From Hydnum rufescens UP504 (Eukaryota > Basidiomycota > Agaricomycetes > Cantharellales > Hydnaceae): a stretch of DNA of 64,000 bases. Each line of letters starts with the position of its first letter. The first letter of the stretch is position 1. Both the position numbers and the translations under genes were made by a program. The stretch is taken from the NCBI GenBank assembly GCA_014904985.1, contig MU128951.1:264818-328817 (forward strand), in the 5' to 3' direction. Below, in pieces: positions 31,028 to 42,871 of the stretch. The notes below the pieces were generated by a model that was not told the DNA's origin, did not search any database, and saw only the letters and a program-made list of their open reading frames with translations.

Positions 31028-33341
31028 ATGCCAACGAGGAGTGATACAGGCTAGAATGAATTTTTGTTCGAAATTGCCTATCTAATGCCGGGTCATAGGA
31101 GCTTCACAAGCAGAGATCCTCATCCGTCTTTCATCTGCCGTCGCCTTGGAGCTAGTGAGCGCTCATGAATCTGGTAGGACCGTCAACTTGAACGAGATAC
31201 GAGCCCGCCTCTCCAAGAAGATGGGCTACGGCGGTGTTCCCCGCCTAGTAGACATTATCAGCGCCGTCCCAGAAGAGTACAAGAAAGTGCTTCTCCCCAA
31301 GCTTAAGGCGCGACCCATCCGGACTGCTAGTGGGGTAAGCAAGTAAAGGCCTCTCAGGATGACCTTTCCTTGCACTGAGCCCCTTCACAGATAGCAGTGG
31401 TCGCAGTCATGTGCAAACCTCATCGGTGTCCACATATTGCCATGACAGGAAACATTTGCGTGTAAGGCCTTAAATTCCCACATTGGGGTGACTCCTCAGT
31501 CTCTCATATACAATGGCGTGTTGCCAATTTAGATACTGCCCTGGCGGCCCAGATTCCGATTTTGATTATAGTACGCAGAGCTACACTGGCTACGAGCCAA
31601 CAAGCATGCGTGCCATTCGTGCGAGATACGACCCATATGAACAATCCAGAGGGAGAGTAGATCAGCTCCGCAGTTTAGGTCACAATGTGGATAAGGCATG
31701 TCCATCTCCCCTTGGTTGTTGGATACGACACACTGATGTTGTGTGAAGATCGAATTCATCATTATGGGAGGGACATTCATGAGTATGCCCGAAGATTACC
31801 GCAACAACTTTATCGCTCAATTGCATAACTCTCTTTCTGGATTTACTGGCTCGGACGTTGATGAAGCTGTTAGGTTCGACTTTTTTCCTTCTCACTGAGT
31901 CATTCGACACTTAAGCCTCGAGATCTTCCTAATCAGATACTCTGAACAAGGGAAGTCTAAAGCGATTGGCATTACAATTGAAACCCGACCAGACTATTGC
32001 CTCCGACCACATCTAAGGTCTTTCCATTGGGTTGGATCGTCGCACGTCTGTTAAATTGACTTGTATCATCCCTAGCCAAATGCTTCGCTATGGATGTACA
32101 CGGCTTGAAATTGGAGTTCAATCAGTCTATGAAGATGTCGCTAGAGATACGAACCGTGGCCACACCGTCCGCGCAGTAACCGAGAGTTTCCACTTGGCTA
32201 AGGACGCCGGCTTCAAGGTTGTCGCCCACATGATGCCTGATCTCCCGAATGTGGGAGTGGAGAGGGACATGGAACAGTTCAAGGTGCGAGTGCCTGATTT
32301 CCCTATGGAAATCTTGTTCAGACACTTGGCATTAGGAATATTTTGAGAACCCAGCATTTCGCTCTGACGGGCTGAAAATTTATCCTACCCTGGTTATTCG
32401 CGGCACAGGCCTGTACGAGCTATGGCGGACTGGCCGCTACAAAAACTATACACCAAATGTACTGGTCGATGTGGTCGCGCGCATTCTAGCCTTGGTGCCT
32501 CCCTGGACACGAGTATATCGCGTGCAAAGGTTTATTGCAATTCACTTGGATTTAGATTTCCCACTGATAATCTTCCTGACCTCTAGAGATATACCATTGC
32601 CCTTAGTAACCAGTGGATGTGAAAACTCTGGCAACTTGCGTGAACTCTCCCTTCAACGGATGAAAGATTTTGGGGTTGAATGTCGCGATGTGAGATATAG
32701 AGAAGTTGGCGTACGGGATGTAGTCATTTATTCTGCAAGGATATCCAATAACTGATTTAGTGTTCTGCCTTTTGGACAGATTCATGAAATTCATCTCAAA
32801 GTCCGACCGGAATCCGTTGAGCTCATTCGACGCGACTATACAGCGAATGGTGGTTGGGAAACCTTTTTATCCTTCGAAGATCCTGAAAAGGACATCCTAG
32901 TAGGTTTGCTCCGTCTCCGCAAATGTTCCAACGAGGGCACATTCAGGCCTGAACTCGCCCTAGTGGAGGGATGCGCTAGCATTGTGCGGGAATTACATGT
33001 TTACGGGACGGCCGTCGCGGTCCATGGCCGAGATCCAACTAAATTTCAGCATCAGGTACCTGTAATGGGTGTTTTTTTCTAATTGTCCATTGTGAATAAC
33101 GTTTCCCCAGGGCTTTGGCACCTTGTTAATGGAAGAAGCTGAACGAATTGCACAAGAAGAGCATGGGAGTATAAAACTAGCCGTTATATCGGGTAAGGGC
33201 CACTGCGTTCGCATTGTTCTTTGCTCATCTCAGTCAACTGCATTTGCAGGGGTGGGTACCAGAGATTACTATCGGAAATTGGGATACGGATTAGATGGCC
33301 CATACATGTCCAAATCTTTGATAGTGCATGACCATGACTGA
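31028..33341 (+). CDS. ELP3: Elongator complex catalytic subunit Elp3
   Basis: tRNA-modifying enzyme (cm5U34 pathway) with a radical SAM domain and a GNAT-type acetyltransferase domain. Visible: [27 protein letters not shown], the 4Fe-4S cysteine region [104 protein letters not shown], then the C-terminal [19 protein letters not shown] and [20 protein letters not shown]. About ten short introns keep the whole protein in frame without lesions. The intron at 31697-31748 appears to use a GC donor. The start at 31028 (MPTRSDTG) is tentative; its first intron would also need a GC donor. Transposon relics end right at this promoter. Confidence 0.93.
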
Positions 33342-34814
33342 GATATGGAGGTCTGTCATATTTCAGGGAGATATCCGGAGGATCATGTTCATATTGTGTA
33401 ATGGGGCTGAGATAATTTGAGACAATACATATTGCTAGGGTCCTGGCAGTAATCTGCTAATGCAGATTACCTATTCATTTGGCAGCTGCCCACATTTCTC
33501 TGAGAAAGAGCTGAAAATGCTTGCTGAACTGCCACAACTTCTGTTGTGGGTTATTGCCTCTGAGAATTAGCAATGCCTCCAGACTCCTACCCATTCCTTA
33601 TGGTTTGTTTACATTTGTTGGTGGTGGGCAGAAACTTACCATAAGGACTGGAGGGAATGATTTCAAACCCCGCTTGAACTATGTTTCGGGTGCAAATTCA
33701 GTAGCCCATCTATAATGTAATATTTCGATACACCACAAGTTTAACATTCTCTTTCTCATTTTCTGGTTGCAGCAAGCCCCTTCTCAGTATGTTCAACACA
33801 AACTAATTTTTTAATATGAATTTATGGAAGTTGTGTATCACAATCACACACAACACCCAAAAGCTAAGTATCAGAATTGATTTTTGGAAGCAGATCTATT
33901 TCAATTTAGCCCCATGGCAGAGTCTGAACTGGACTTTGAAATGATTGCCTCCAGTCTCTGTAGTACACCAAACAACACCAAACATTAGTGCTGTTACATA
34001 AGAGACTGGGTAGGAGTCTGCATTGCCCAGCAGAAAATGAGTGATATGCTGTCATGTGCAGCCTGGTCAGCCATATAGAGGGGCCTTAAAAGGAGGGACA
34101 CATTGATGATTTAAGTAGGCTTGAATGGCTGGAATCAAGGTTGATGTCAAGTGATGATCAAAAAATTGAATGTTGATGACAGTAATCCACAATTTGACAA
34201 CCTTGTGACATCAAGCATTGTCAAGTGCCTCATTTATTGGGACTTGTGCAAAATGTCTGTTTATCAACCACATATGGGTTAAGCACCTCAGTGAACTACT
34301 GAGGCTGACCTCAAAAGGTGTACCATCAGAGGTTGTTTAGCTGGACTAACAAGGCATAATTTTCTGGGATGTCAATTGACAATCCTCAAATTGACCTTAC
34401 AGAAAATTGGATGGGACTCAATATCAATACTACATGTATCATAAAGTGGGAAATGCCCAGATCATGGCATGAATGGGGTTGGTGGATTTGGGTGAATGAG
34501 ACAAATCCAATGAGCCCAAGAACATCAAGAATGGACAAGATTTGATGATCCCAGGCAATGTTGAGTGGGAGCAGGGGAGGAGATGAGGAGCACTGAGGCC
34601 AAAAGGTATCAGAATTTCTTGCAAGTGGGGGCATTGGAAAGCTGTGATTCAGGCACACAGAATGCACCCACACACAGCTGTACCAACAACCCCCATCCCC
34701 CTGGAGGACTGCCTGGGGGATTGGGACAAGATTGAGGATAACAAAGTGAAAAATGCTCAGATTGTGGTGTAAATATGGATGCTGCGGTTCAGGTTTAAAC
34801 CTGTCGAACCTGAG
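33342..34814. other. Decayed repeats downstream of ELP3
   Basis: No gene. About 34050-34215 matches the end of the Gypsy gag relic at 44955-45060 (shared GGTTGATGTCAAGTGATGAT). About 34360-34440 matches, inverted, 38390-38450 (shared GTCAATTGACAATCCTCAAA). About 34460-34760 is a minus-strand unit of the ~300-bp repeat found at 37.5 and 45.3 kb. About 34771-34814 is the left end of a repeat also seen at 6447. Confidence 0.55.
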
Positions 34815-35165
34815 TGGTGAAGGGCCTTGTCACATGTCACACAATCCCATGACTGACTTTTGGATGGTTGTGACACATGGGGACCCAATATTAAAGCACA
34901 TTTTAATCTGAGTGCCTCTAACCAATAGGAAAATTTCAACAGTTCTGATATTGGATTTCTGGCATCCCCATAGGGATGTTCCTTTCAGTGCTGAATATTC
35001 CAGAAATTAACAGTTTCCTCCCCAGAGCCTTCCATGCATCCAATTGCCCTGCACCTGCACACATAGGATATCCAGATACATTTATAACATCCCCCCAAAT
35101 TTCATATTCATTACTGCAATATCTGAGGTTCCATAATGTTTTCAAGTGTCACTGAAATAGACCCC

Positions 35166-35992
35166 TGTCAGGGTGACACTGCCATTGAAGCCACAAACAG
35201 AAAGAGGAAAGAGATTAATTAACCACACACTATTGTAGTGGGAATCCTGAGTATACACCACACAACAAGGGACACACAAGTCTTGCACCTATCACAGTGG
35301 GAATCCTGAGAGATCGAAAACTGGTGATCCCCCAACTGCAAAGGGCTATAAGTACTACCTGCACACAGCCACCACAGCCACCATGGCCCATCAAGATGAT
35401 ATATCTCCATCACGGACACAGCCCATCAGTTAGCCTCCACAGCCATGATCACCAAGCCTCACTAAGCTGACACAGCCATGTTATGAATCCTGTGCACACC
35501 TCCACATGGCTATGCCCCAACTTCCATATGCATCCCCCTTAGCATATATACTTCCAAGGCAGTGCATGCCTGGGTACTCCAAAGGTGTCCAAAGTGTCAA
35601 AGGACTGTAATGATGCTGATGGAGTAGGGATTGGGACAGGTGGTGTGGATTCAGGGACTGGGGGCAGAGGAGGAGGAGGGGGAGTCTGAATTGGCAACTC
35701 CATGGACTCACACAGGGAGTGAGGGAATGACAGGTGCTGACAAGGGTGCCAATGCTGCCACTGGTTGACTACCCAGCCCATAGCCCACTGGTTGAGGCCC
35801 AATAGAACAAGGGCAATAATAATAAGAGAAATGCCAATAATGGCAAGGATGACAATAACCCCCTTACTGAATGGAGGGAAAGAGGAGATGAGAGCATTTG
35901 AAGAAGTAGGCACCATATGATAGAGTTGACAAAGAATGATACTCTGATGGGTAAGTCCTCAGGCAGAAGCAAATGTCAATTTGATCCTGACA
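35166..35992 (-). mobile_element. Solo LTR with internal membrane-protein ORF (copy 2)
   Basis: 827 bp inserted in the left arm of the foldback element. The ends (in minus orientation) are TGTCAGGATC and CACCCTGACA, flanked by ACCCC on both sides (35161-35165 and 35993-35997). The uninterrupted right arm confirms the insertion point. It is the same family as 5003-5819. Confidence 0.85.
35539..35916 (-). CDS. Small single-pass membrane protein encoded within an LTR
   Basis: A 125-residue frame, MVPTSSNALISSFPPFSKG, followed by a 23-residue hydrophobic helix (GVIVILAIIGISLIIIALVL then LGL), then WAMGWVVNQWQHW and a proline-rich tail (TPPPPPLPPVPES). A closely similar frame is open in copy 3 at 38.7-39.2 kb and degraded in copy 1 at 5.1 kb. 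I recognise no family. It may be a real LTR-borne gene or a chance frame kept by shared ancestry. Confidence 0.35.
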   Translation of the reverse strand: MVPTSSNALISSFPPFSKGVIVILAIIGISLIIIALVLLGLNQWAMGWVVNQWQHWHPCQHLSFPHSLCESMELPIQTPPPPPLPPVPESTPPVPIPTPSASLQSFDTLDTFGVPRHALPWKYIC

Positions 35993-36966
35993 ACCCCCCA
36001 GTTTGAGCACTTCCACAGTTCCAATCACTCTGATTTTTTTGTAGGCCACACCTGATCACCATTTGAGGCTCAACCTTGAAATTCCACTCCATTCCAAGGA
36101 CTTTTGACATGGGTCATGTGATCAAGGTTTCCCTCTCCCCCTCCTTCACTCAGTCATCCCATTTCTACAGAGTTAGGTGTCACCAGGAGTAGTAGTATGT
36201 GACAGTGCATGATTCAAATTTCAGGACATTCAATGGAATATTCATTGACTTATTCAAGAAACATTCCAGACCCATTCAATGTGGGGTCAGAACTGCATAT
36301 TTTGGAAATATGCAGTTCTGACCTCAAATTGAATGGGTCTGGAATGTTTCTTGAATAAGTCAATGAATATTCCATTGAATGTCCCGAAAATTTGAATCAT
36401 GCACTGTCACATACTACTACTCCTGGTGACACCTAACTCTGTAGAAATGGGATGACTGAGTGAAGGAGGGGGAGAGGGAAACCTTGATCACATGACCCAT
36501 GTCAAAAGTCCTTGGAATGGAGTGGAATTTCAAGGTTGAGCCTCAAATGGTGATCAGGTGTGGCCTACAAAAAATCAGAGTGATTGGAACTGTGGGAGTG
36601 CTCAAACTGGAGGGTCTATTTCAGTGAAACTTGAAAATATTATGGAAACTCAGATATTGCAGTAATGAATATGAAATTTGGGGGGATGTTATAAATGTAT
36701 CTGGATATCCTATGTGTGCAGGTGCAGGGCAATTGGATGCATGGAAGGCTCTGGGGAGGAAACTGTTAATTTCTGGAATATTCAGCACTGAAAGGAACAT
36801 CCCTATGGGGATGCCAGAAATCCAATATAAGAACTGTTGAAATTTTCCTATTGGTTAGAGGCACTCAGATTAAAATGTGCTTTAATATTGGGTCCCCATG
36901 TGTCACAACCATCCAAAAGTCAGTCATGGGATTGTGTGACATGTGACAAGGCCCTTCACCACTGAG

Positions 36967-38190
36967 TGGAGTCATAACTGCTGCCAGTGGCCTCCCATCT
37001 TCTCATACATATATATCTCATTTTGAATAGTGTCCATGCCCCCTGGCTGCAGGGACATTCAAATGGACATTGGAAAAAGAGCTGAGGGAGAGGTCAGGAG
37101 GCTAATACTGTACAGACATGTGGTTGTATGGAATATGTACACAGGAATACTGCACATCAAAATATGGATATAAAGGGGAGAAAGAAAGATATGATGAAAT
37201 TATGGACATGAGTGGCAGCAAAATTGCTGTTCAATTGTGTACATGGGCACTTTGCTAATTATGGAAACTGCTGGCATTGAGTCCACTGTTTGAACACACA
37301 CCTCATTTTGAATGAAATGGTCCCAGCTCCCACTGGGACCATGGCTTTGTTGGAGAAGCTGAGTGTGGGCACACACTGTGTGCCCAAAGCTCAGCTGTCC
37401 AACAAGCCTACTTCAAAAGAATGCAAGACAACTTCAACTCAACAGCTCAAACCTTTCCCAATTGCCTCATGTGATCCTCCAGGGGAATGAGGGTTGTTGC
37501 TAGGGCTGTGTGTGGGTGCCTGCTAGGTGCCTGAATCACAGCTTTTCGATGCCCCCACCCTCAGTGGATGGCCTCAGTGCTCTTCATCTCCTGCTTTCAT
37601 CCCACTCAACATCGTCTGGGAGCATCAAATCTTGTCTGGTTGGGACATTCTTAGGCTTGTTGGATTTGTCTCATTCACCCAAATCTGCCAAGCCTATTTA
37701 CACCACAATCTGAGCATTTTTCACTTCATTATCCTCAATCTTGTCCCAATCCCCCCATGTGGTCCTCCAGGGGGATGGGGGATGTTGGTACAGATGTGTG
37801 TGGGTGCATTCTGTGTGCCTGAATCACAGCTTTCCAATGCCCCCACTTGCAAGAAATTCTGATACTTTTTGGCCTCAGTGCTCCTCATCTCCCCTGCTCC
37901 CACTCAACATTGCCTGGGATCATCAAATCTTGTCCATTCAGAACATTCATGGGCTTGTTAGATTCATCTCATTTACATGAATCTGTCAAGCCTATTTCCA
38001 CCATGATCTGAGCATTTCCCATTTTGTTATCCTCAATCTTGTCCCAATCCCCCCATGTGGTCCTCCAGGGGGATGGGGGTTGTTAGTACAGCAGTGTGTC
38101 ATGCATTCTGTGCACTCAAATTCATGCTTTTCAACACCCCCACTCCCAAGGAATTCTGATGCCTTTTGGTTTCTGTGCTCTTCTTGGAGT
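36967..38190 (+). repeat. ~295-bp tandem repeat, plus-strand array
   Basis: From about 37290 the sequence holds units with the landmark GTGTGTGGGTG at 37507, 37796 and (weaker) 38091, giving a period near 290-295 bp. Each unit carries CTGAATCACAGCTTT, CCCCCAC, CATCTCC, CACTCAACAT and CCTCCAGGGGGATGGGG. The same family is on the minus strand at 34.46-34.76 and 45.25-46.99 kb. The part before 37290 is unassigned non-coding sequence. Confidence 0.65.
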
Positions 38191-38783
38191 GCAGACCATC
38201 AGTCTATTTTACTTGTATTCCCTTGAATTGTGCCCAGTCATGTACACATCCACATGAACAGTAAATAGTTCATTATACATAATTGTGACTATCACCAATA
38301 ATCCTGTATTGCCCACTGACCCTCTAAATGGCATCCTCCAGGTGTTCTGACACCTTCCCAATCAGCCATTCAGTGATCCATGTAGCATTGATATTGGGTC
38401 CCATCCAATTTCCTCTAAGGTCCATTTGAGGATTGTCAATTGACATCAAAGAAAAACCAGGCCTCTTAGGCTGATGGAATGATGCATTTGTCCTGCCTAT
38501 TAGGGCCCTCCCATATGGCTGACTGAGGTGACATGATCCAACATATCCATTGTGGGTCCTACTGTACAAGTTGAAAGAGAGAGAATCAGTTTGTCAAACA
38601 GGGTGTGTCCTTCACTGTCAATGTCTTTAAAAATCCTTCACCACACCCTCATTTCCATCCTCAACAGGTTTGGGTGCCAGAGTAGCATGGAATTTCTCTA
38701 CCACTTCCTCCATCTGCTCAGATGACAGAGCACCTCAGACTGAGTGAGAGCATGGGGGCTCTGGACAGTCTCTGGCAATGTGA
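38191..38783. other. Unassigned repeat-derived sequence
   Basis: CpG-poor sequence with a minus-strand open frame (38324-38569) of unknown identity. A short inverted match to 34360-34440 shows that it is repetitive. Confidence 0.35.
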
Positions 38784-39154
38784 CTGGGTGTGGGACAGGT
38801 GGTGTGGATTCAGGGACTGGGGGTGGACTAGGAGGAGGAGGAGTCATCTGGATTGGCAACTGCATGGACTCATGTGGGGAGTGAGGGAATGACAGGTGCC
38901 AACAAGGGCACCAATGCTGCCACTGGTTGACTACCCAGCCCATAGCCTGCTGGTCAAGGCCCAATAGAACAAGGGCAATAATAATAAGAGAAATGCCAAT
39001 AATGGCAAGGATGACAATAACCCCCTTACTGAATGGAGGGAGAGAGAAGACAAGAGCATTTGAAGAAGTAGGTGCCATATGATAGAGTTGACAAAGAATG
39101 ATACTCTGACAGGTAAGTCCACAGGCAGAAGCAAATGTCAATTTGATCCTGACA
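38784..39154 (-). mobile_element. Truncated LTR, membrane-protein ORF family (copy 3)
   Basis: Matches the first part of copies 1 and 2 from the TGTCAGGATC end (39154) to about 38784, where similarity stops. The open frame here spans 39228 to 38698 on the minus strand, starting outside the LTR (MWIYMEQSNLNTSFCD). It includes the same hydrophobic helix (GVIVILAIIGISLIIIALVL) and proline-rich tail, then a different ending. Confidence 0.65.
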
Positions 39155-39208
39155 GCATCTCCATACATTGCATCCCAACAGTCACAGAAGCTGGTATTGA
39201 GGTTAGAT

Positions 39209-39331
39209 TGTTCCATATATATCCACATGCAATGTCCCTATATGTGTATATAAGATAGAGTCCGAAGCCAATCCAGTATGTGTCTGATCTTCTACTCAAC
39301 TTCCACCTACACTGGTTTCACTACTGTAACA
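39209..39331 (+). repeat. Probable 5' LTR of decayed Copia
   Basis: Starts TGTTCCATATATATCC and ends CTGTAACA; contains a TATA-like GTGTATATAAG near 39244. It is followed by GGTTATTGGC, at the position of the primer site in the young Copia. No 3' partner remains because the element is cut at 42168. Confidence 0.5.
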
Positions 39332-39389
39332 GGTTATTGGCCCATTTGCTATCTCCAAGAATCTGAATATCAAGACCCCAGCTGTTACT

Positions 39390-42168
39390 ATGTCCACATT
39401 CACCATGTCCATTCCCAAAGATACTATCTCTGGATTCACCCAGATCGACCAACTTAAAGGTGACAATTGGGTTGCCTGGAAGTCACATGTTACTGCCCTT
39501 CTCTGTTTATCAGGCCTGTATGGGCTAGTCAATGGAATGGATCCCTGGCCTGACCTTCCCAAGATTGGTGACCTGACAACCCAAGAGATCAAAGCTGAGA
39601 GGATGTGGGACATGAAAGACCAACAGACACAGTTGTTATTACAACTTGTGGTTAGTGACACTGAACTTGTTCACCTCTTGGGTGCCAGCATGGCACACCA
39701 GATGTGGAAGCAACTACTGGAGGTTAAGGAACCGAAGGGCACTCTTGGTGTACTTATGGCCCGGCAATGACTATTCCACTTGGTGGCACAGGAAGGGATG
39801 CCCATAGTTGATCACATCTTGAAGTTCTGCGAGGCACAGAATGGCCTCCTGGCAATGGGGGATCCCATCCCAGACTGTGATCTGGTGATGCTCCTAGTTA
39901 CCTTGCTCCCAGAATCCTGGGATACATTCACATCCTCATTCTTTGCTTCCAAGGGCTCGACTGCCACTACCCTCACATCATCCAAGATTATCATGCTCCT
40001 CATCAAGGAAGATTGCTGTAAACATGAGAAGACCAAGCAAAATGAAGTAGCCAATCAGGCATTCAATCATGGTAAATGTTCCAACAGTGTGGGTAACTCT
40101 GGTCCACCCTGCACAAATTGCAGGAAGCCAGGCCACATGAAGGAGAAGTGCTACTCAAAAGGGGGAGGCATGGAAGGTCAGGGCCCTTGACAGAAGAGGA
40201 AGGAAAAGGCAAAGGAGAAGGAAAAGGAGAAGGAAAAGGAGAAGGAGAAGGAAAAGGGGGAGGCAAAAATGACTGAGATGGCGAAAACTGGCAATCAAGG
40301 AACTACCTGATATGGCATTTATGGCCAGATCCTTCAACCCCCTATTCTTGAAGTCTGATTGGTTCTCAGACTCAGGAACAAGTTCCCATATTGCAACAGA
40401 CCTCAGCATGTTCAAAGACTTCCAACCTGCCAAATTGTTAATTGGTGGCCTTGGGGATGGCATGCAGCTTGAGGGCCTTGGCCGTGGAACTGTCATTTTG
40501 GAGTCGAAGGTTGATGGACATACAATCCCCATTACTCTCCATGATGTCTTATATGTTCCTAATGCACAGAATTGCCTTTTATCTGTTAGCAAATTTGACA
40601 TTAATGGGGCCACCATCAGCTATCATAATCACTCTGTTACTCTTCACCACAAATATGGCCACATCATTGCCCAAGGAAAACTCTATTGCCAAGTTTATCT
40701 GATGGAGGCACAAGCCAAGATCTGGGATAGGGAAACCTTGAGTATGGCCATGCAGTCATGACCACTTTCTTGGGATGAATGGCACTGAAGGTTTGGCCAC
40801 CTATCCATATCAGGTATCAAAGAGCTTGCCAAAACTGACCTGGTCACAGGACTCCACATCGACCCTGCCTCAACACCCTCCCTTACATGCACTACCTGTG
40901 TCCAGGCCAAGATGACCTGTCAGCCATTTCCAAAAACAGCAACCCACCATGCAGAAAAACCTGGGTGCCTCACTCACTCAGATGTTTGGGGACCAGCTCA
41001 TACTACCTCCATAGGTGGAAGTTGCTACTACACAAGCTTTATTGATGACCACTCATGATATGTCACAGTTAATTTCCTAAAGGATAAGGGGGAGGCCACC
41101 CAGGCTATCAAAACCTACTTGTCCTTCATCCTCACCCAACTTGACATGCACCCCAAGACAATTCGATTCGATAATGGCCATGAACTGGTCAACAATGATG
41201 TTCAGGCCTGGTGCAATGAACATGGCATTGAGATACAGACAACTGCACCACACTCACCTCAACAGAATGGTGTTGCTGAATGCCTGAACTGGACCCTGGT
41301 GGAACTTGCTCATGCAATGCTGGTTGCACAAAGCCTTCCTCACTTGCTGTGGGCTGAGGCTGTTGGCCATGTGACATACATCCACAACTGATCACCCACA
41401 TCTGCTGTAGAAGGAAAGAACCCATCAGAGGCCTGGTCTGGTTGAAAACCAGATGTCACCCACCTCTGAGAGTTTGGCTGTGACATATATGTCCTAAATG
41501 AAGGGGACTGATCAAAACTTGCACCCAAGGCTAATAAATTCATGTTTGTCAGATTCAAAGATGGCCCCCATGCAATACAATACTATAACTCATCAACTCA
41601 CCATATCCTGGTTTCAAGAAATGCTGCCTTTGATGAAAACCTGCCACCACAAGCAAATACCCTTGATGTCGAAATTTCTGGGTCTCCTGCTAGTCAAACC
41701 CCATCAGATACTGTGCTTGAGGGGGAGCCTAGAGCCAACCTTGTGCCTTCCAACTCACAGACAAATGATCTTGCCCCTCCATCTCCTCCCAAGCCAGCTG
41801 CCACACCCTCACCACCTCATCCTGCCCCTGCTTGCCTACCCACTTGTCATGAAATGACCAGACCTGTGAAAGCAATCGACTACTCCCATCTGGATAATCC
41901 CTGTGCACAGTGGATAATTGTACCTGCACAACAAGAGTGATTGGCTCCACAGCCAGAGGTACAGACAAATGAGACTCACCAACCCAACTCATTCACCACA
42001 GCCATGCTGGCTGGTGAAGCATCTATATACAAGGTCCTGAACACATTGTGTGATGCCAAAGCATCATCTGAGTGGCCAGAATGGGAGAAGGCCATCCAGG
42101 CTGAACTCACACAACTCAAGGACAGAGGCACCTGGGTGATGGTGAAACTACCTGAGGGAAGGAAGCCT
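39390..42168 (+). pseudogene. Decayed Ty1/Copia gag-pol with many TGA stops
   Basis: Related to the young Copia at 24.6 kb. Gag begins MSTFTMSIPKDTISGFTQID; zinc knuckle CTNCRKPGHMKEKC; protease DWFSDSGTSSHIA; integrase parts HLSISGIKELAKTD, HSDVWGPAH, FIDDHS, FDNGHE and APHSPQQNGVAE; then the linker before RT (SEWPEWEKAIQAEL, DRGTWVMVKLP), where it is cut by the next LTR at 42169. RT and RNase H are missing. At least nine in-frame stops occur, all TGA, several at positions where the young copy has Arg (for example FIDDHS*YVT and EGD*SKL). No frameshift is needed to follow most of the reading. Confidence 0.85.
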
Positions 42169-42364
42169 TGTTGAAATGGGCAGTTATTGGCTATGGCATA
42201 TGTCATGTGCTGCTTGACCATGGCCTCACCCCTCTCTGCTTGTCTGGCCTATCCTATGGCCACCCCCTTGTTTACTATATATAACATAGGTACCCATGTA
42301 CATACCCCACTGGTTTGTACCTCTGCAATCATATCCTGCACTGAGGTTCTTTTATCACACAACA
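42169..42364 (+). repeat. 5' LTR of a second Copia element
   Basis: 196 bp, opening TGTTGAAATGG and closing ATCACACAACA (inverted TGTTG/CAACA ends). It has a TATA-like TACTATATATAA at about 42273. It cuts the reading of the preceding Copia and is followed 30 bp later by a gag start codon. Confidence 0.65.
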
Positions 42365-42394
42365 AACCAGTGAACCTCTGTGCCACTACTCGGG

Positions 42395-42871
42395 ATGTCT
42401 CAACCCAGAAACATTAATGCACTTCTTGTGACAGTGCAGACACTGTCCGGATCCGAGAACTACTTTGATTGGGTCTTCCAAATGTGTCTCATCCTCACTC
42501 ATGCAGGAGTTTGGGGGGTGGTAAACAGTTCGGTAGCCCAGCCCAACATTACAAATGTGGAACAGCTCATGGACTGGAATGCAAAGTCTGCAGACGGCTA
42601 TACTGTGATCAGACTGGCATTAATGCCCAATCAGGCAATTCACCTACATGACTGTGTGGATGCTCCCTCGGCTTGGAAAGCATTGGAGCATGTTTACCTA
42701 AGGAACTCTGTGGCAAACTGGATTTCACTCAAGCGTCATTTATACAGTACCAGACATGACCCAAAGGACTTGATCCACTTGTACATTAACAACATTATGA
42801 CTCTTGCCTCTCAATTGCATGCTATGGGTGTGACTATGGGAGAAGAAGACATCATGGTGTTGGAGGGATAA
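42395..42871 (+). pseudogene. Copia Gag fragment of the second element
   Basis: A 158-codon open frame, MSQPRNINALLVTVQTLSGS then ENYFDWVFQMCLILTHAGVW, with the UBN2-type Copia gag pattern (DAPSAWKALEHVYLRNSVAN, LHAMGVTMGEEDI). It stops at 42871 just after the middle of a normal gag; no pol follows. It belongs to a Copia lineage different from the 39.4-kb element. Confidence 0.7.

Larger units (their letters stand above)
34815..36961. mobile_element. Foldback element (palindrome copy B) with 5-bp target duplication
   Basis: Begins TGGTGAAGGGCC and ends GGCCCTTCACCA, flanked by CTGAG on both sides (34810-34814 and 36962-36966). After removal of the solo LTR inside the left arm, each arm is about 660 bp. 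The arms meet around a 3-nt loop (TGG) at 36303-36305, so the element is almost entirely inverted repeat. No gene belongs to it. The arms are related to copy A (21.6 kb) and palindrome C (52.5 kb). Confidence 0.8.
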
